64,000 nucleotides of DNA from Bacillus sp. NTK034 (GCF_017303275.1 NZ_JAFKOJ010000002.1:744001-808000), one strand, 5' to 3'; positions 46,421-56,627 are shown, counted from the stretch's first letter. Notes: generated from the letters alone by a model not told the origin. Made by a program: numbers and translations.

Positions 46421-47053
46421 ATGGAACATAAAAAAACGTATAATGCAAAAGAATTAAAAACAGCCAATGGAAAATTAATCATTGAGGGGCCAATTTCACC
46501 TGAAAAGTTGGCAGATTATGAGTTTCATAAAGATCTTGTTGCTTTCAGGCCTCCGGCTCAGCAGCATAAAGCCCTCGTTGAAATTGCGGGGTTGCCGGAG
46601 GGAAGGATTATAGTGGCCCGTGACAGGCATACCATTGTCGGCTATGTTACTTACTTGTATCCAGACCCTCTTGAGCGCTGGTCTGAAGGGAAAATGGATA
46701 ATTTAATAGAATTGGGTGCAATAGAAGTGATCCCTGCTTTCCGAGGTTCAGGGACAGGCAAGAACCTGCTGAAAGTATCCATGATGGATGACGCAATGGA
46801 AGACTATATTATTATAACAACTGAATATTATTGGCATTGGGATTTAAAAGGAACTGGCCTGAATGTATGGGAATATCGGAAAGTCATGGAAAAGATGATG
46901 AATGCAGGCGGTCTTGAATGGTATGCCACAGATGACCCTGAAATCAGTTCTCATCCTGCAAATTGCCTGATGGCCCGCATCGGAAAAAGAGTGGAGCAGG
47001 ACTCAGTACAGCAATTTGACCGCTTGCGCTTTATGAATCGCTTTATGTATTAA
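46421..47053 (+). CDS. acuA: Protein lysine acetyltransferase AcuA
   Basis: A 210-residue GNAT-fold enzyme. In B. subtilis it acetylates and inactivates AcsA with acetyl-CoA. The acetyl-CoA-binding loop is IPAFRGSGTGKNLLKVSM near residue 110, preceded by beta-4 LIELGAIEVI. GGCGGTG precedes the ATG. It heads acuA-acuB-acuC and faces its substrate gene acsA across a common control region. Confidence 0.95.
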   Translation: MEHKKTYNAKELKTANGKLIIEGPISPEKLADYEFHKDLVAFRPPAQQHKALVEIAGLPEGRIIVARDRHTIVGYVTYLYPDPLERWSEGKMDNLIELGAIEVIPAFRGSGTGKNLLKVSMMDDAMEDYIIITTEYYWHWDLKGTGLNVWEYRKVMEKMMNAGGLEWYATDDPEISSHPANCLMARIGKRVEQDSVQQFDRLRFMNRFMY

Positions 47054-47149
47054 ATCTTATTAATAGCGTCAATACATAATTCATGCCTGTATTCAGACTA
47101 TTTTTCCGGCATGAATGATCTCCATATATTTCATAAGGAGGCAATTAAA

Positions 47150-47797
47150 GTGATTGTTGAAGAAATTATGAAAACGGATGTCACGGCCTTGTCAAAGGAA
47201 GACACCATTGCCGACGCCATAAGAATTATGAATGAAAAAAGAATACGGCATTTGCCGATAACAGATGAAGCGGGCAGATTGCAGGGACTTGTAACAGATA
47301 GGGACATTCGTGATGCCACACCTTCTATTTTTCATACAGAACTATTTAAGGAAGATCTGCAGAGACCATTAAAAATGATTATGAAAACAAATATCATCAC
47401 CGGACATCCTCTTGATTTTGCCGAAGAAATTGCTGCGGTTTTTTATGAACAGCGGATTGGCTGCCTGCCAATATTAAACGATAATAAGCTGGTTGGAATT
47501 GTCACAGAGACCGATTTGCTTCATACGTTAGTTCAATTGACGGGAGCTCATCAGCCAGGATCCCAGATTGAAGTAAAGGTGCCAAACAGGGCGGGCATGC
47601 TGTTTGAAATCGCTGAAATCATCTGCAATAGAAAAGCAAATATTCAGAGTGTCCTTGTTTACCCTGACAAAACGGATGATAAATACAAAATACTGGTGAT
47701 AAGGGTACAGATAATGAACCCTGCGCTTGTAGTTGAAGATTTGAAAAAAGCAGGCCACCATGTTTTATGGCCCAGCCTGCCGGGGATTTCACTATGA
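47150..47797 (+). CDS. acuB: AcuB, CBS-CBS-ACT protein
   Basis: A 215-residue protein with two CBS domains (about 1-135, beginning [18 protein letters not shown], a nucleotide-sensing pair) and a C-terminal ACT domain (about 138-215, [19 protein letters not shown]). Its role in the acetoin/acetate locus is undefined; nucleotide sensing is inferred from the domains. The start is GTG at 47150, eight bases after AAGGAGG; the longer frame upstream lacks a site. Its stop overlaps acuC by ATGA. Confidence 0.93.
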   Translation: MIVEEIMKTDVTALSKEDTIADAIRIMNEKRIRHLPITDEAGRLQGLVTDRDIRDATPSIFHTELFKEDLQRPLKMIMKTNIITGHPLDFAEEIAAVFYEQRIGCLPILNDNKLVGIVTETDLLHTLVQLTGAHQPGSQIEVKVPNRAGMLFEIAEIICNRKANIQSVLVYPDKTDDKYKILVIRVQIMNPALVVEDLKKAGHHVLWPSLPGISL

Positions 47798-48966
47798 CAC
47801 ATGATTCAGTATTTGTTTATTCGGAAGACCTGCTGAACTACAAATTCAGCAAAAATCATCCTTTTAATCAGATAAGGCTGAAACTGACACTCGATTTGCT
47901 CAAAAATATAAATGCCATCCAGGAATGTCATATTATTCCCCCGCGCCAGGCTTCCGATGAAGAGCTTCACTTGATACATGATCCTAATTATGTGAATGCT
48001 GTTAAGCTTGCCGGCCGGGGACACCTTCCTGAGGATATCGGCGAAAACTATGGTCTTGGAACAGAAGACACACCTATTTTTCCAAATATGCACGAAGCGA
48101 GCTCTCTTTTAGTAGGAGGCACCCTGGCAGCCGTTGATGCAGTCATGAGCGGACGTGCTAAGCACGCACTTCACCTTGGCGGCGGCCTTCACCACGGTTT
48201 TCGTGGAAAAGCATCTGGTTTTTGCATCTACAACGATAGCTCCGTCGCCATAAAGTATATACAGGAAAAGTATAAAGCTCGTATTCTGTATGTGGATACA
48301 GATGCCCATCATGGTGATGGCGTTCAATGGTCATTTTATGATGACCCGGATGTATGCACTTTATCGATTCATGAAACAGGCAGATATCTTTTCCCCGGAA
48401 CCGGAAATGTAAATGAACGAGGACAAGGAAAAGGATATGGATTCTCTTTCAATATTCCCGTGGATGCATTTACTGAAGACGATTCTTGGCTTCACGCATA
48501 CCGTACAGCTTTTCGGGAGGTTGCGGAATTTTTCAAGCCGGATGTGATTCTGACGCAAAATGGGGCTGATGCACATTATCTTGATCCTCTTACCCATTTG
48601 TCATCTACTATAAAGATTTATAGGGAAATTCCGAAACTGGCCCATGAAATTGCCCATGAATATTGTGATGGGAAGTGGATTGCCGTCGGAGGCGGAGGTT
48701 ATGATATTTGGAGGGTTGTTCCCCGGGCATGGGCCATGATATGGCTTGAAATGACTGAAAACTCTAATTGTTACGGCAATATACCGGAGGAATGGATAAA
48801 TAAGTGGAAAGAACACGCACTTGTCCCTCTTCCCCTGGAATGGGATGATCCAGCTGATTTATATAAGCCTATCCCCCGCAAGAGCGAAATAACTGAAAAA
48901 AATGCCCGGACAGTGGACAAAGTCCTTTATCCGATCCGGAACACATCAATGACAGAATCATTATAA
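47794..48966 (+). CDS. acuC: AcuC, class I-type protein deacetylase
   Basis: A 390-residue zinc-dependent histone-deacetylase-fold enzyme that removes the acetyl group from AcsA and restores activity. The catalytic region is [22 protein letters not shown] near residue 130. The zinc ligands are in [19 protein letters not shown] near 170 and [16 protein letters not shown] near 255. The ATG overlaps the acuB stop by four bases, with GGGG eight bases ahead. Last gene of the operon. Confidence 0.95.
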   Translation: MTHDSVFVYSEDLLNYKFSKNHPFNQIRLKLTLDLLKNINAIQECHIIPPRQASDEELHLIHDPNYVNAVKLAGRGHLPEDIGENYGLGTEDTPIFPNMHEASSLLVGGTLAAVDAVMSGRAKHALHLGGGLHHGFRGKASGFCIYNDSSVAIKYIQEKYKARILYVDTDAHHGDGVQWSFYDDPDVCTLSIHETGRYLFPGTGNVNERGQGKGYGFSFNIPVDAFTEDDSWLHAYRTAFREVAEFFKPDVILTQNGADAHYLDPLTHLSSTIKIYREIPKLAHEIAHEYCDGKWIAVGGGGYDIWRVVPRAWAMIWLEMTENSNCYGNIPEEWINKWKEHALVPLPLEWDDPADLYKPIPRKSEITEKNARTVDKVLYPIRNTSMTESL

Positions 48967-49000
48967 AAAAGCGGCCGCGGACATTTTACCGGCCGTTTTT
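48966..49000 (+). terminator. Terminator of acuABC
   Basis: AAAAAGCGGCC ... GGCCGTTTTT with a 14-base loop region, directly after the acuC stop. Confidence 0.75.
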
Positions 49001-49020
49001 CATTTCTGCACATTGAAATA

Positions 49021-49048
49021 AACAGGTCTGGCTATAGCCAGACCTGTT
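49021..49048 (-). terminator. Terminator of ccpA-motPS
   Basis: AACAGGTCTGGCTA / TAGCCAGACCTGTT is a perfect 28-base palindrome overlapping the motS stop codon. TTTATTTC follows on the minus strand. Confidence 0.7.
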
Positions 49049-49787
49049 ACCCATTAGGAATATTTTTATCTTCATTAAATTTCGGATCAGAAATAATGAT
49101 TTCAACGCGCCTGTTTTTCTCCCAATTCTCCGGTCCGGAATTAGGGACGATAGGCCGCGTTTCCCCGTATCCGACAGCCATAAACCTATGACTGTCAAGA
49201 TTATGCTTTTCTGTTAGATATCTGATTACAGTACTTGCCCGGGCAGCAGATAACTCCCAATTGGATGGATATCTGTAAGTAGTTATGGGCCGGTCATCAG
49301 TATGTCCTTCCACCTTCACAAGGTTGGGCATGTTTGCTAAAAGGGTTCCTACTTTATCCAGGAAGGAGTATGAGCTGTCTATCAGACTCGCATCCCCTGA
49401 TTCGAATAAAACCTGTTCCTGCAGGACCAGAACGACACCCCGTTCCGTTCTGTTTGCCACAATAACTTTTTCTAAGCCATTCTTATCCAGAAACGACTGA
49501 ATTTCCATCAGAAGCTCATCAAGTGAATCTGATTGCCCGCTTCCATCTTTTTCGGTAATTTCTTCCCTTTTCTCCTGGTTATCCGCTGGAATGATGGATG
49601 GCTGGAACTCAAGCACCTGCCTGTCCCGAAAAGAGTCGGATATCGCCTGAAATTTCATTAAATCGATCTGTGACATTGAAAACAGCAGGATAAAAAAGAC
49701 CAATATTAGTGTGACGAGATCTGAAAAAGTTACCATCCATCTTGGGGCACCTTTAGGAGGCTCAGGAGACCTTCGCCTATGCCTCAT
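49047..49787 (-). CDS. motS: Sodium-driven flagellar stator subunit MotS
   Basis: A 246-residue MotB-family protein. A positively charged start precedes one membrane helix with the ion-binding Asp in TFSDLVTLILVFFILLFSMS (about residues 20-39). A linker and a C-terminal OmpA-like peptidoglycan-binding domain follow (VEGHTDDRPITTYRYPSNWELSAARA, then VGYGETRPIVPN). MotPS stators use sodium. The start lies inside motP (11-base overlap). It is the last gene after ccpA and motP. Confidence 0.92.
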   Translation of the reverse strand: MRHRRRSPEPPKGAPRWMVTFSDLVTLILVFFILLFSMSQIDLMKFQAISDSFRDRQVLEFQPSIIPADNQEKREEITEKDGSGQSDSLDELLMEIQSFLDKNGLEKVIVANRTERGVVLVLQEQVLFESGDASLIDSSYSFLDKVGTLLANMPNLVKVEGHTDDRPITTYRYPSNWELSAARASTVIRYLTEKHNLDSHRFMAVGYGETRPIVPNSGPENWEKNRRVEIIISDPKFNEDKNIPNG

Positions 49788-50595
49788 AATCCAGCGCCTC
49801 CCCCGCGTTTACTTCTCTCTCAAGCTCTCTCCGTTCCTCCGAGGACAAAAAGGCGCTTAGCTTCTGCTCTAAAATTTTGGGATTTTGCCCGGATTGGATA
49901 CCGATGACCCCTTCAATAATAATCTCCTTCAAAAATACTTCCTTCTCTGTCTTTAATGCCAGCTTAGATGCCATCGGCAGAAAAATTAGATTTGCCAGCA
50001 GAGAGCCATATAAGGTAGTTAATAAGGCAATGGCCATATTAGGTCCAAGAGTGGAGGGGTCATTTAAATTTTTCAGCATCAGTACCAGCCCAATCAGGGT
50101 TCCTATCATTCCCCATGCCGGAGCATACTCACCGGCTCTTTCGAGGATGCTCCTCCCTTTTCTGTGCCTCTCTTCCATCGCCATAATTTCGGCATTCAGA
50201 ATGTCAGTAATGACATCTGGCTCTATACCATCCACAGCCAGATACATGCCTTTCCGAATAAAAGGATCTTCCACCTTCTCGATTTCAGCCTCAAGCGATA
50301 ACAGCCCTTCACGCCGGGCACGCTCAGAGAGTTTGACAAAAATTCCAATCAGCTCGCCAACGCTTTGTTCTTCACTGGAAAAAACCTGCTTAAAGACGGT
50401 AGCCATATGCCTGATATCTTTTAAAGGAAAACTTACAAGCAGCCCGGCTATTAAACCGCCTAAAACAATAAGAATTGAAGAAGGGTCAACAAAGGATAAA
50501 AACCCATCTGCTCCTCCATTCCACATGATGCCAAAAATCAGCATAGCCAGGCCCACCATTAACCCTGCCGGTGTTAAAATATCGAACTTTCTCAT
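49777..50595 (-). CDS. motP: Sodium-driven flagellar stator subunit MotP
   Basis: A 272-residue MotA-family protein with four membrane helices: residues about 10-28 and 35-55 (FVDPSSILIVLGGLIAGLL), and the pair near 155-175 (GEYAPAWGMIGTLIGLVLML) and 185-210 (LLTTLYGSLLANLIFLPMA). The proton- or sodium-channel partner is MotS. GGGAGAG precedes the ATG. It lies 270 bases after ccpA, the gene order of the B. subtilis ccpA-motPS operon, but a repeat copy sits in the spacer. Confidence 0.93.
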   Translation of the reverse strand: MRKFDILTPAGLMVGLAMLIFGIMWNGGADGFLSFVDPSSILIVLGGLIAGLLVSFPLKDIRHMATVFKQVFSSEEQSVGELIGIFVKLSERARREGLLSLEAEIEKVEDPFIRKGMYLAVDGIEPDVITDILNAEIMAMEERHRKGRSILERAGEYAPAWGMIGTLIGLVLMLKNLNDPSTLGPNMAIALLTTLYGSLLANLIFLPMASKLALKTEKEVFLKEIIIEGVIGIQSGQNPKILEQKLSAFLSSEERRELEREVNAGEALDYEA

Positions 50596-50729
50596 ACTCT
50601 CTCTCCCTGATCCATTGCGAATTCCCTTTGTCTAATGGTTTATTTATGTCCTCGAAAACAGGTACGATAGTTAAAATTGACAGAAAGAAACGCCTTTCAT
50701 ATTAAGGCGCTTCTCTTTCTTCCCTTTTT

Positions 50730-50846
50730 CCAGCTGCAGCGCCTAGCCCCTCTAGTCACTTCGGTCCAGATGCTGAAGTCAAAGAACGACTTCAACTTCT
50801 GGACCTCCAGCGCTGGTCGGGGCTGGTCGAGGAGCTTCCGCTTTTC
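50730..50846 (-). repeat. Dispersed palindromic repeat, copy 5 (long form)
   Basis: On the minus strand it begins GAAAAGCGGAAGC and ends GGGGCTAGGCGCTGCAGCTGG. Inside, GTCCAGAAGTTGAAGTC / GACTTCAGCATCTGGAC form an additional hairpin. It starts 19 bases after the ccpA stop, in the sense orientation, within the ccpA-motP spacer. Confidence 0.8.
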
Positions 50847-50865
50847 TGTTATATCGGCAAATCCA

Positions 50866-51864
50866 TTACTTTGTTGAGCTTCGTTCTTCAATTCGGTGAG
50901 GGAGTACAACAATTTGCTCATCGACTGATTCTTTATTCATAAGTTTCGTAAGCAATCTCATGGCAACTGCACCAATATCATACAATGGCTGAACGACTGA
51001 TGTCAGCTGAGGACGGACCATTAATGCCAATCTTGTATTGTCAGAGCTGATGACCTCAAAGTCTTTCGGGATATTATACCCTTTATCCTCCGCCCCGTGG
51101 ACAATTCCCAATGCCATTTCATCAGATCCTGCAAAAATAGCTGTTGGACGCGGATCTGCCTCAAGCAGCTTTTCAAAGGCTTCTATACCTGAATCGTAAG
51201 TATAATCTCCTTCAACCACCAATTCATCGCGGAAGGCCACCTCAGCTTCTTCCAAAGCCCGCTTATAGCCTGCAAGCTTTTTTTCCTGATTAATCGGCTC
51301 GCGGAGAGGTCCCACCACGATAGCTGCATCTTTATGGCCTTTTTCAATAAATGACTTAGTCACATCAAATGCTGCCTGTTCATAATTAATATTTACAGAT
51401 GGGATTTTGCCTGTTTCCTCAATAGAGCCAGCCAGTACGATCGGAACCGGTGACTTTTCAAACTCTTCAACATGCTCGGAGGTAATATTGCCGCCCATGA
51501 AGACTATTCCATCCACCTGTTTCCCAAGCATAGTATTGAGCAAGTGCAGTTCTTTTTCAATATTTTGGTCGGAGTTGCTGAGAATGATATTGTATTTATA
51601 CATTGTCGCAATATCCTCTATGCCCCTTGCCAGTTCTGCAAAAAAGGTGCTGGAGATATCGGGAATGATTACACCGACTGTCGTCGTTTTTTTGCTTGCC
51701 AATCCTCTTGCAACCGCGTTGGGGCGGTACCCAAGCCGGTCAATTACTTCCATTACTTTTTTTCTTGTTGCAGGCTTAACATTCGGGTTGCCATTTACAA
51801 CACGAGAAACCGTTGCCATTGATACATTCGCTTCTCTTGCTACATCGTATATTGTTACATTCAT
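50866..51864 (-). CDS. ccpA: Catabolite control protein A
   Basis: A 332-residue LacI-family regulator that binds cre sites with HPr-Ser46-P. The N-terminal helix-turn-helix and hinge are [23 protein letters not shown] and [21 protein letters not shown]. The periplasmic-binding-like core occupies residues 60-332. It is the master regulator for the cre sites seen upstream of the methionine gamma-lyase gene and between acsA and acuA. First gene of ccpA-motP-motS. Confidence 0.97.
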   Translation of the reverse strand: MNVTIYDVAREANVSMATVSRVVNGNPNVKPATRKKVMEVIDRLGYRPNAVARGLASKKTTTVGVIIPDISSTFFAELARGIEDIATMYKYNIILSNSDQNIEKELHLLNTMLGKQVDGIVFMGGNITSEHVEEFEKSPVPIVLAGSIEETGKIPSVNINYEQAAFDVTKSFIEKGHKDAAIVVGPLREPINQEKKLAGYKRALEEAEVAFRDELVVEGDYTYDSGIEAFEKLLEADPRPTAIFAGSDEMALGIVHGAEDKGYNIPKDFEVISSDNTRLALMVRPQLTSVVQPLYDIGAVAMRLLTKLMNKESVDEQIVVLPHRIEERSSTK

Positions 51865-52073
51865 TACTTACACTCCTTCTTTAAATAGCGGTCGCTTCAA
51901 TTACTTTATATTTTACAGCAACACGACATAACCTACTCATTTTTTATCCTAATTTGTGAGTGGTTACACATGTACAATTATGTATTTAATCATACGACAG
52001 TCCAGGAATTGCCGCAATGTCAAGGCTTGTATTTTTGAAAAAAACTTAAATTTCCACTTTAAATGCAAAGTAA

Positions 52074-52102
52074 AGAGCCTCCTGCTACCAGCAGAAGGCT
52101 CT
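52074..52102 (-). terminator. Terminator of aroA
   Basis: AGAGCCT / AGGCTCT plus inner CTGCT / AGCAG pairing, then TTTACTTT on the minus strand, about 15 bases after the aroA stop. Confidence 0.8.
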
Positions 52103-52116
52103 CCATATTTAGATGG

Positions 52117-53193
52117 CTACACTTTCAGCAATGCTGAAGATTGAAGTTCAGCCATAAATTGATCAAATTGATTCAAGTCCATTTGCTGCGCTGAATCTGA
52201 TAGGGCAACGGCCGGGTCTGGATGAACTTCTGCCATTACACCATCTGCGCCGATTGCCAGCGCAGCTTTTGCTGCTGGAAGAAGCAAATCTCTGCGGCCT
52301 GTTGAATGCGTAACGTCAACCAGTACTGGCAAATGTGTTTCCTGCTTAAGAATAGGCACAGCCGAAATGTCCAATGTATTGCGTGTAGCACGTTCGTATG
52401 TGCGGATTCCGCGCTCACATAGAATAATCTGTCCATTCCCCTGGGACATGATATATTCCGCTGCATTGATGAATTCTTCAATTGTAGCTGCAATCCCGCG
52501 CTTTAAAAGAACTGGTTTGTTTACAGCCCCCGCTGCTTTTAATAGCTCGAAGTTTTGCATGTTTCTTGCCCCGATTTGAATGACATCAATATAATTTACA
52601 GCCGTTTCAATATCATTAGGGCTTACGATTTCAGAAATAACTGCCAGATCGTATTCATCTGCCACTCTTTTTAAGATTTTTAAACCTTCAAGGCCAAGAC
52701 CCTGGAAATCATACGGTGATGTTCTTGGTTTATATGCGCCTCCGCGAAGGAGCTTAAGTCCTTTTGCTTTTACAGCTTCAGCAACAGTTGCCACCTGCTC
52801 ATAAGATTCAACTGCGCAAGGGCCAAAAACAAGATGAGGATTGCCATCCCCTACTTTTTCACCCTTTAAGTCTACAATCGTATTTTCAGGCTTCTTTTTG
52901 CGTGAAACAAGAAGCGCCTTTCTATGATCATCTTTTTGAAGTTCAAGACCTGCTTTAAAAATTTCCTTGAACATATGCTCAATTGTTGAATTTTCAAAAG
53001 GACCGTCATTATGCTCTTTTATCAAGTCCAGCATCTTGCGTTCCCGGACAGGATCATAACGATAAACCCCTTGTGTTTCCTTTACTCTTCCGATTTCCTG
53101 AACAAGTTCTGCTCTTTCATTGATCAAAGATAAAAGCTGGAGATTCAGCTCATCCACTCGATCACGAAGTTTATCTAGCTCTTTATTGCTCAT
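52117..53193 (-). CDS. aroA: Bifunctional chorismate mutase / DAHP synthase
   Basis: A 358-residue protein, the B. subtilis AroA length. An N-terminal AroQ-type chorismate mutase (about 1-90, [25 protein letters not shown]) is fused to a KDPG-type DAHP synthase (about 105-358, [53 protein letters not shown]). It makes the first shikimate-pathway intermediate. The mutase domain provides feedback sensing. AGGAAGGG lies seven bases before ATG 53193; the upstream frame extension is discarded. Confidence 0.95.
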   Translation of the reverse strand: MSNKELDKLRDRVDELNLQLLSLINERAELVQEIGRVKETQGVYRYDPVRERKMLDLIKEHNDGPFENSTIEHMFKEIFKAGLELQKDDHRKALLVSRKKKPENTIVDLKGEKVGDGNPHLVFGPCAVESYEQVATVAEAVKAKGLKLLRGGAYKPRTSPYDFQGLGLEGLKILKRVADEYDLAVISEIVSPNDIETAVNYIDVIQIGARNMQNFELLKAAGAVNKPVLLKRGIAATIEEFINAAEYIMSQGNGQIILCERGIRTYERATRNTLDISAVPILKQETHLPVLVDVTHSTGRRDLLLPAAKAALAIGADGVMAEVHPDPAVALSDSAQQMDLNQFDQFMAELQSSALLKV

Positions 53194-53472
53194 TTCCTGT
53201 CCCTTCCTTTCGAATCTGAATTTAAGCCGTGTTGGTTTCAGGATGTATGCACATAGCACGCATCAAAATGCGCACAGCATTAAACATTTCCATCTTTCTC
53301 TTTTACGGCCTCTGGATATGTGATACATTTTTTATAATTAGGGTTATTATATATGAATTATTCAGACATGTCACGAAAAATTTCTTTATTAATTAAACGC
53401 TTTTAAGTGATAAAGCGATTTCAAGGCATTATTTAAACATTCTATGACATATTACAAAGAAGGTGTATTGCT

Positions 53473-55647
53473 TTGGACGAACAAAAAAAGCTTTTTGCAC
53501 TGGATATCGGAACCCGTACGGTGGTCGGAATTATTCTCGAAGAGAATGGCGGCCAATATCATGTGAAAGATATCGTGATTAAGGAGCATGCAGAAAGGGC
53601 CATGCTCGACGGACAGATCCATGATATTCTGGCTGTTTCAAAAATCATATCAGAAATCAGAAATGAACTGGAAGCAAAACACGGCCCATTAATAAAGGTG
53701 TGTGTTGCAGCGGCAGGCAGGGCTTTAAAAACAGAAAGATCCGAAACAGCGATCAGCATTAAAGGAAAACCGATGATGCAAAAGCAGGATATACTTCACC
53801 TGGAATTAAGTGCGGTTCAGCAGGCACAGGCAATGTCTGCAGAAAAGCATGAGACTGAAAAAAGCTATTATTACTATTGTGTTGGATATTCCGTTTTATA
53901 CTATCGTCTTGATGGAGAAGAAATCGGCAGTCTGATTGATCAGCAGGGTGATGAAGCATCCGTTGAAATCATTGCTACTTTCCTGCCCAAGATTGTAGTG
54001 GAGTCACTAATCTCAGCTCTTCAAAGGGCAGGCCTGGAAATGGAGGCTTTGACACTTGAGCCAATCGCAGCTATTAATGTGCTGATTCCTCCTTCAATGA
54101 GAAGGCTGAATGTTGCTCTTGTTGATATCGGTGCCGGAACATCCGATATTGCCATTACAGATATGGGCACTGTTACAGCTTATGGAATGGTGCCTGTAGC
54201 AGGCGATGAGATTACTGAAGCAATCAGTGACCAGTTCCTGCTGGACTTCCCTTTAGCCGAAAAGGCAAAGAGAGATTTGCATTTATCGGATACAATCTCT
54301 GTCACGGATATTCTCGGCTTCCAGACAGAAGTCAGCAGGGAAGAGACAATTGAAAAAATTTCTCCTGCACTCGAACGTTTGACAAATTCCATTTGCGATG
54401 AAATCCTGCAGCTGAATAATAGACCACCAAAAGCCGTCATGCTGGTAGGCGGCGGGAGCTTAACACCTGGGCTTGCTGAAAGGATTGCGCAAAGATTGGG
54501 CCTTCCGGCGAACAGAGTCGCAATTAGGGGAATTGATGCCATAAGCGGGCTGAATTTACCGGAATCCACAGACGGCGGCCCCGAACTTGTCACCCCAGTA
54601 GGAATAGCAATCGCAGCTAAAAGGGCTCCGGTCCAATATTGCACAGTTTACGTTAACGATCATCCTGTCAGGCTATTCGAGGTCAAAAATCTGACAGTTG
54701 GGGATTGTCTCCTGGCAGCTGGCATTAAAATGAATAAGCTTTACGGGAAGCCCGGGCTCGCCATGATTGTCAATCTAAATGGGCAAAACATTACGATTCC
54801 GGGAAGCCATGGAGAAGCTCCAGTCATCAAACGCAACAGCATTACAAGTGCTTTAGATGAAGAAATCAAATCAGGCGATAACATTACTGTTTCAAAAGGA
54901 CGTGACGGATTGCCTGCTGAAGTACGCATAAAGGATTTGATTGATGAAGTTCCGGAAAAGTCCATTACTATTAACGGAAAGCGGTACACAATCCAGCCTG
55001 CTATTACCTGTAATGAAAAAGCTGCCTCGCTTGAGCAGATCATTGCGGATCGGGATAAAGTGGAGTGCAGGGTTCCGGAAACATCTGAAGAAATATTAAG
55101 AATTTTAAACCTAAAAGATTTATTAAACGAGCTTACGCCTTTCCGAATAAGCATTAATGAAAAAGAGACATTTCTTCCACGCCATACCGGAAAGCTTTTT
55201 AAAAACGGCCTTGAGGCGAATTGTCTCAGCATAGTAGACGATGGTGACAATTTGCAAATTGAAAAAAGAAGCAAACTAACAGTAAAAGAATTAGCAGATA
55301 TTAAGCAGCTGGCACTTCAGCAGAGGATCCCGGTTATGTTTAACGGAAAAAAATTAGAGCTGTCCAGCGCAATACTTGAATTTAAGAGAGAAGGTACTAT
55401 CCTCAACGAAGATGATCCCATTCATGCTGGAGATGCAATTGCACTCGTGAAAAAACCAATGTCTCCATTTATTTTTCAGGATGTATTCAGCCATGTTAGT
55501 GTAGATATGCCTGCAACATCTTCCGGAAACTTCATTCTCTTAAAAAATGGGGAAAAGACATCTTTTCATGAACCTGTAGAGCCTGGTGATCACCTCAAAA
55601 TCCTGTGGCCTGCCATAAATAAAAATTCAAATGTAAATTATATATAG
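53473..55647 (+). CDS. Large FtsA-like ATPase with C-terminal repeats
   Basis: A 724-residue protein. Residues 1-385 are an actin/FtsA-fold ATPase: phosphate-1 LFALDIGTRTVVGI (7-20), an SHS2-like insertion (about 75-190), phosphate-2 VALVDIGAGTSDIAI (214-228) and adenosine motif AVMLVGGGSLTPGLAERI (321-338). Residues 390-724 are not FtsA and contain about four small beta modules of the form NG...GD-x-[IL] (GD at 468, 591, 653 and 705). It lacks the FtsA C-terminal amphipathic helix. The start is TTG at 53473, seven bases after AAGGTG. It is an FtsA/PilM-type relative annotated in some bacilli as cell-division protein; function unknown. It has its own terminator. Confidence 0.8.
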   Translation: MDEQKKLFALDIGTRTVVGIILEENGGQYHVKDIVIKEHAERAMLDGQIHDILAVSKIISEIRNELEAKHGPLIKVCVAAAGRALKTERSETAISIKGKPMMQKQDILHLELSAVQQAQAMSAEKHETEKSYYYYCVGYSVLYYRLDGEEIGSLIDQQGDEASVEIIATFLPKIVVESLISALQRAGLEMEALTLEPIAAINVLIPPSMRRLNVALVDIGAGTSDIAITDMGTVTAYGMVPVAGDEITEAISDQFLLDFPLAEKAKRDLHLSDTISVTDILGFQTEVSREETIEKISPALERLTNSICDEILQLNNRPPKAVMLVGGGSLTPGLAERIAQRLGLPANRVAIRGIDAISGLNLPESTDGGPELVTPVGIAIAAKRAPVQYCTVYVNDHPVRLFEVKNLTVGDCLLAAGIKMNKLYGKPGLAMIVNLNGQNITIPGSHGEAPVIKRNSITSALDEEIKSGDNITVSKGRDGLPAEVRIKDLIDEVPEKSITINGKRYTIQPAITCNEKAASLEQIIADRDKVECRVPETSEEILRILNLKDLLNELTPFRISINEKETFLPRHTGKLFKNGLEANCLSIVDDGDNLQIEKRSKLTVKELADIKQLALQQRIPVMFNGKKLELSSAILEFKREGTILNEDDPIHAGDAIALVKKPMSPFIFQDVFSHVSVDMPATSSGNFILLKNGEKTSFHEPVEPGDHLKILWPAINKNSNVNYI

Positions 55648-55649
55648 CA

Positions 55650-55675
55650 AAAACCCATCCGATTGGATGGGTTTT
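55650..55675. terminator. Bidirectional terminator FtsA-like / ytxJ
   Basis: AAAACCCATCC-GATT-GGATGGGTTTT between the convergent genes. Confidence 0.92.
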
Positions 55676-56003
55676 ATCTGTTTTCCTTCACAGCATTCAC
55701 CAGGGAATCATATGTAATCTTCCAATGTGATGCATGCCAGGCAACATCTCCATTATTAAACAGAATGGCCTGAGGAGACTCATGTTTGATATGAAAAGCT
55801 TCTGCAATATGATTAGACAAAGGACGATCATCCTGAACAACTAAGTAATAAGCATTTACATCCTGATGCTCTTTCACAAAGCTGTCATATTCTTCATAGG
55901 CTGCTCCGCTCACCGGGCAAGTGGAACTGTGTTTTAAAACCAGCAGCTGTTCTCCTGATTCTACTGCTTGATCAAATGCTTCATGGCTATCAAATTTTTT
56001 CAT
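55674..56003 (-). CDS. ytxJ: Bacillithiol-system thioredoxin-like protein YtxJ
   Basis: A 109-residue thioredoxin-fold protein with the monothiol-type active site HSSTCPVSGAAY near residue 29. It is the general-stress YtxJ family, proposed to reduce bacillithiol mixed disulfides. GGGGAGG is seven bases before the ATG. It is last of ytxG-ytxH-ytxJ, although a hairpin at 56055 partly separates it from ytxH. Confidence 0.9.
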   Translation of the reverse strand: MKKFDSHEAFDQAVESGEQLLVLKHSSTCPVSGAAYEEYDSFVKEHQDVNAYYLVVQDDRPLSNHIAEAFHIKHESPQAILFNNGDVAWHASHWKITYDSLVNAVKENR

Positions 56004-56054
56004 TTTCTTGCCTCCCCAACTAAGCCAGGCAAAGCCTCGCTCATTAAATTAAAT

Positions 56055-56085
56055 AACGGTGAAGTAATCGTACCACTTCACCGTT
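56055..56085 (-). terminator. Hairpin between ytxH and ytxJ
   Basis: AACGGTGAAGT / ACTTCACCGTT, an 11-bp perfect stem with a 9-base loop, then TTATTTAATTT on the minus strand; probably partial termination after ytxH. Confidence 0.7.
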
Positions 56086-56101
56086 GTTTAAACAAATAAA
56101 A

Positions 56102-56605
56102 TTAATTATACTTTTGCTCGGTTTCGTCAAAAGCTTTTTTCGTCTCTTCCAGCTTCATTTGGATTTCCGCATCATTTACTGGTGCGTTCCCTTCTGCCTG
56201 GAATGTCTCGTCATTGATGGCCTCTCCATTTTCTTCAGCTGCACCACTTGCAGCAGCTTGTCCATTTTGAGCGTCTTTCAAGCTTTTTACTTTATTAACA
56301 AGTTCATTGGATTGCTTTGTTACCGTTTGAGTCAGCACATTTGTTTTTTCTTTGGCAGCATTAGCCAGTTCGGTACCTTTTGTCATAGCTGTTTCACGGT
56401 ACTGTCCTGACTTTTCTTTTAATAAAGCAGCCTTTTCGCTTAAATCGCTCTGAAGCTCCTTGCCTGATTTAGGAGCCAGAAACAGAGCGGCAGCTGCGCC
56501 AACCATGCCTCCGATTAAGGCACCGATCATAAAATCTTTCGTATTAATATTTTCATCGGTTTTGGGCTGATTTGAATCAAATTGAGTACGGTCTTGGCTA
56601 TTCAT
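56102..56605 (-). CDS. ytxH: General stress protein YtxH
   Basis: A 167-residue protein with one membrane helix of glycine-zipper type, MIGALIGGMVGAAAALFLAPKSGKE (about 26-50). A long hydrophilic helical tail follows (Lys/Glu/Ala rich, about 50-167). YtxH proteins are sigma-B general-stress envelope proteins of unknown mechanism. The frame extends upstream into ytxG, but AAGGAGG is ten bases before ATG 56605. It is 22 bases after ytxG. Confidence 0.9.
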   Translation of the reverse strand: MNSQDRTQFDSNQPKTDENINTKDFMIGALIGGMVGAAAALFLAPKSGKELQSDLSEKAALLKEKSGQYRETAMTKGTELANAAKEKTNVLTQTVTKQSNELVNKVKSLKDAQNGQAAASGAAEENGEAINDETFQAEGNAPVNDAEIQMKLEETKKAFDETEQKYN

Positions 56606-56627
56606 TCTCTTTTTTCCTCCTTTTAAT

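Noticed and set aside
49877-50635. Plus-strand open frame of 252 codons over motP
   Set aside because: Antisense shadow of MotP membrane helices; no start signal.
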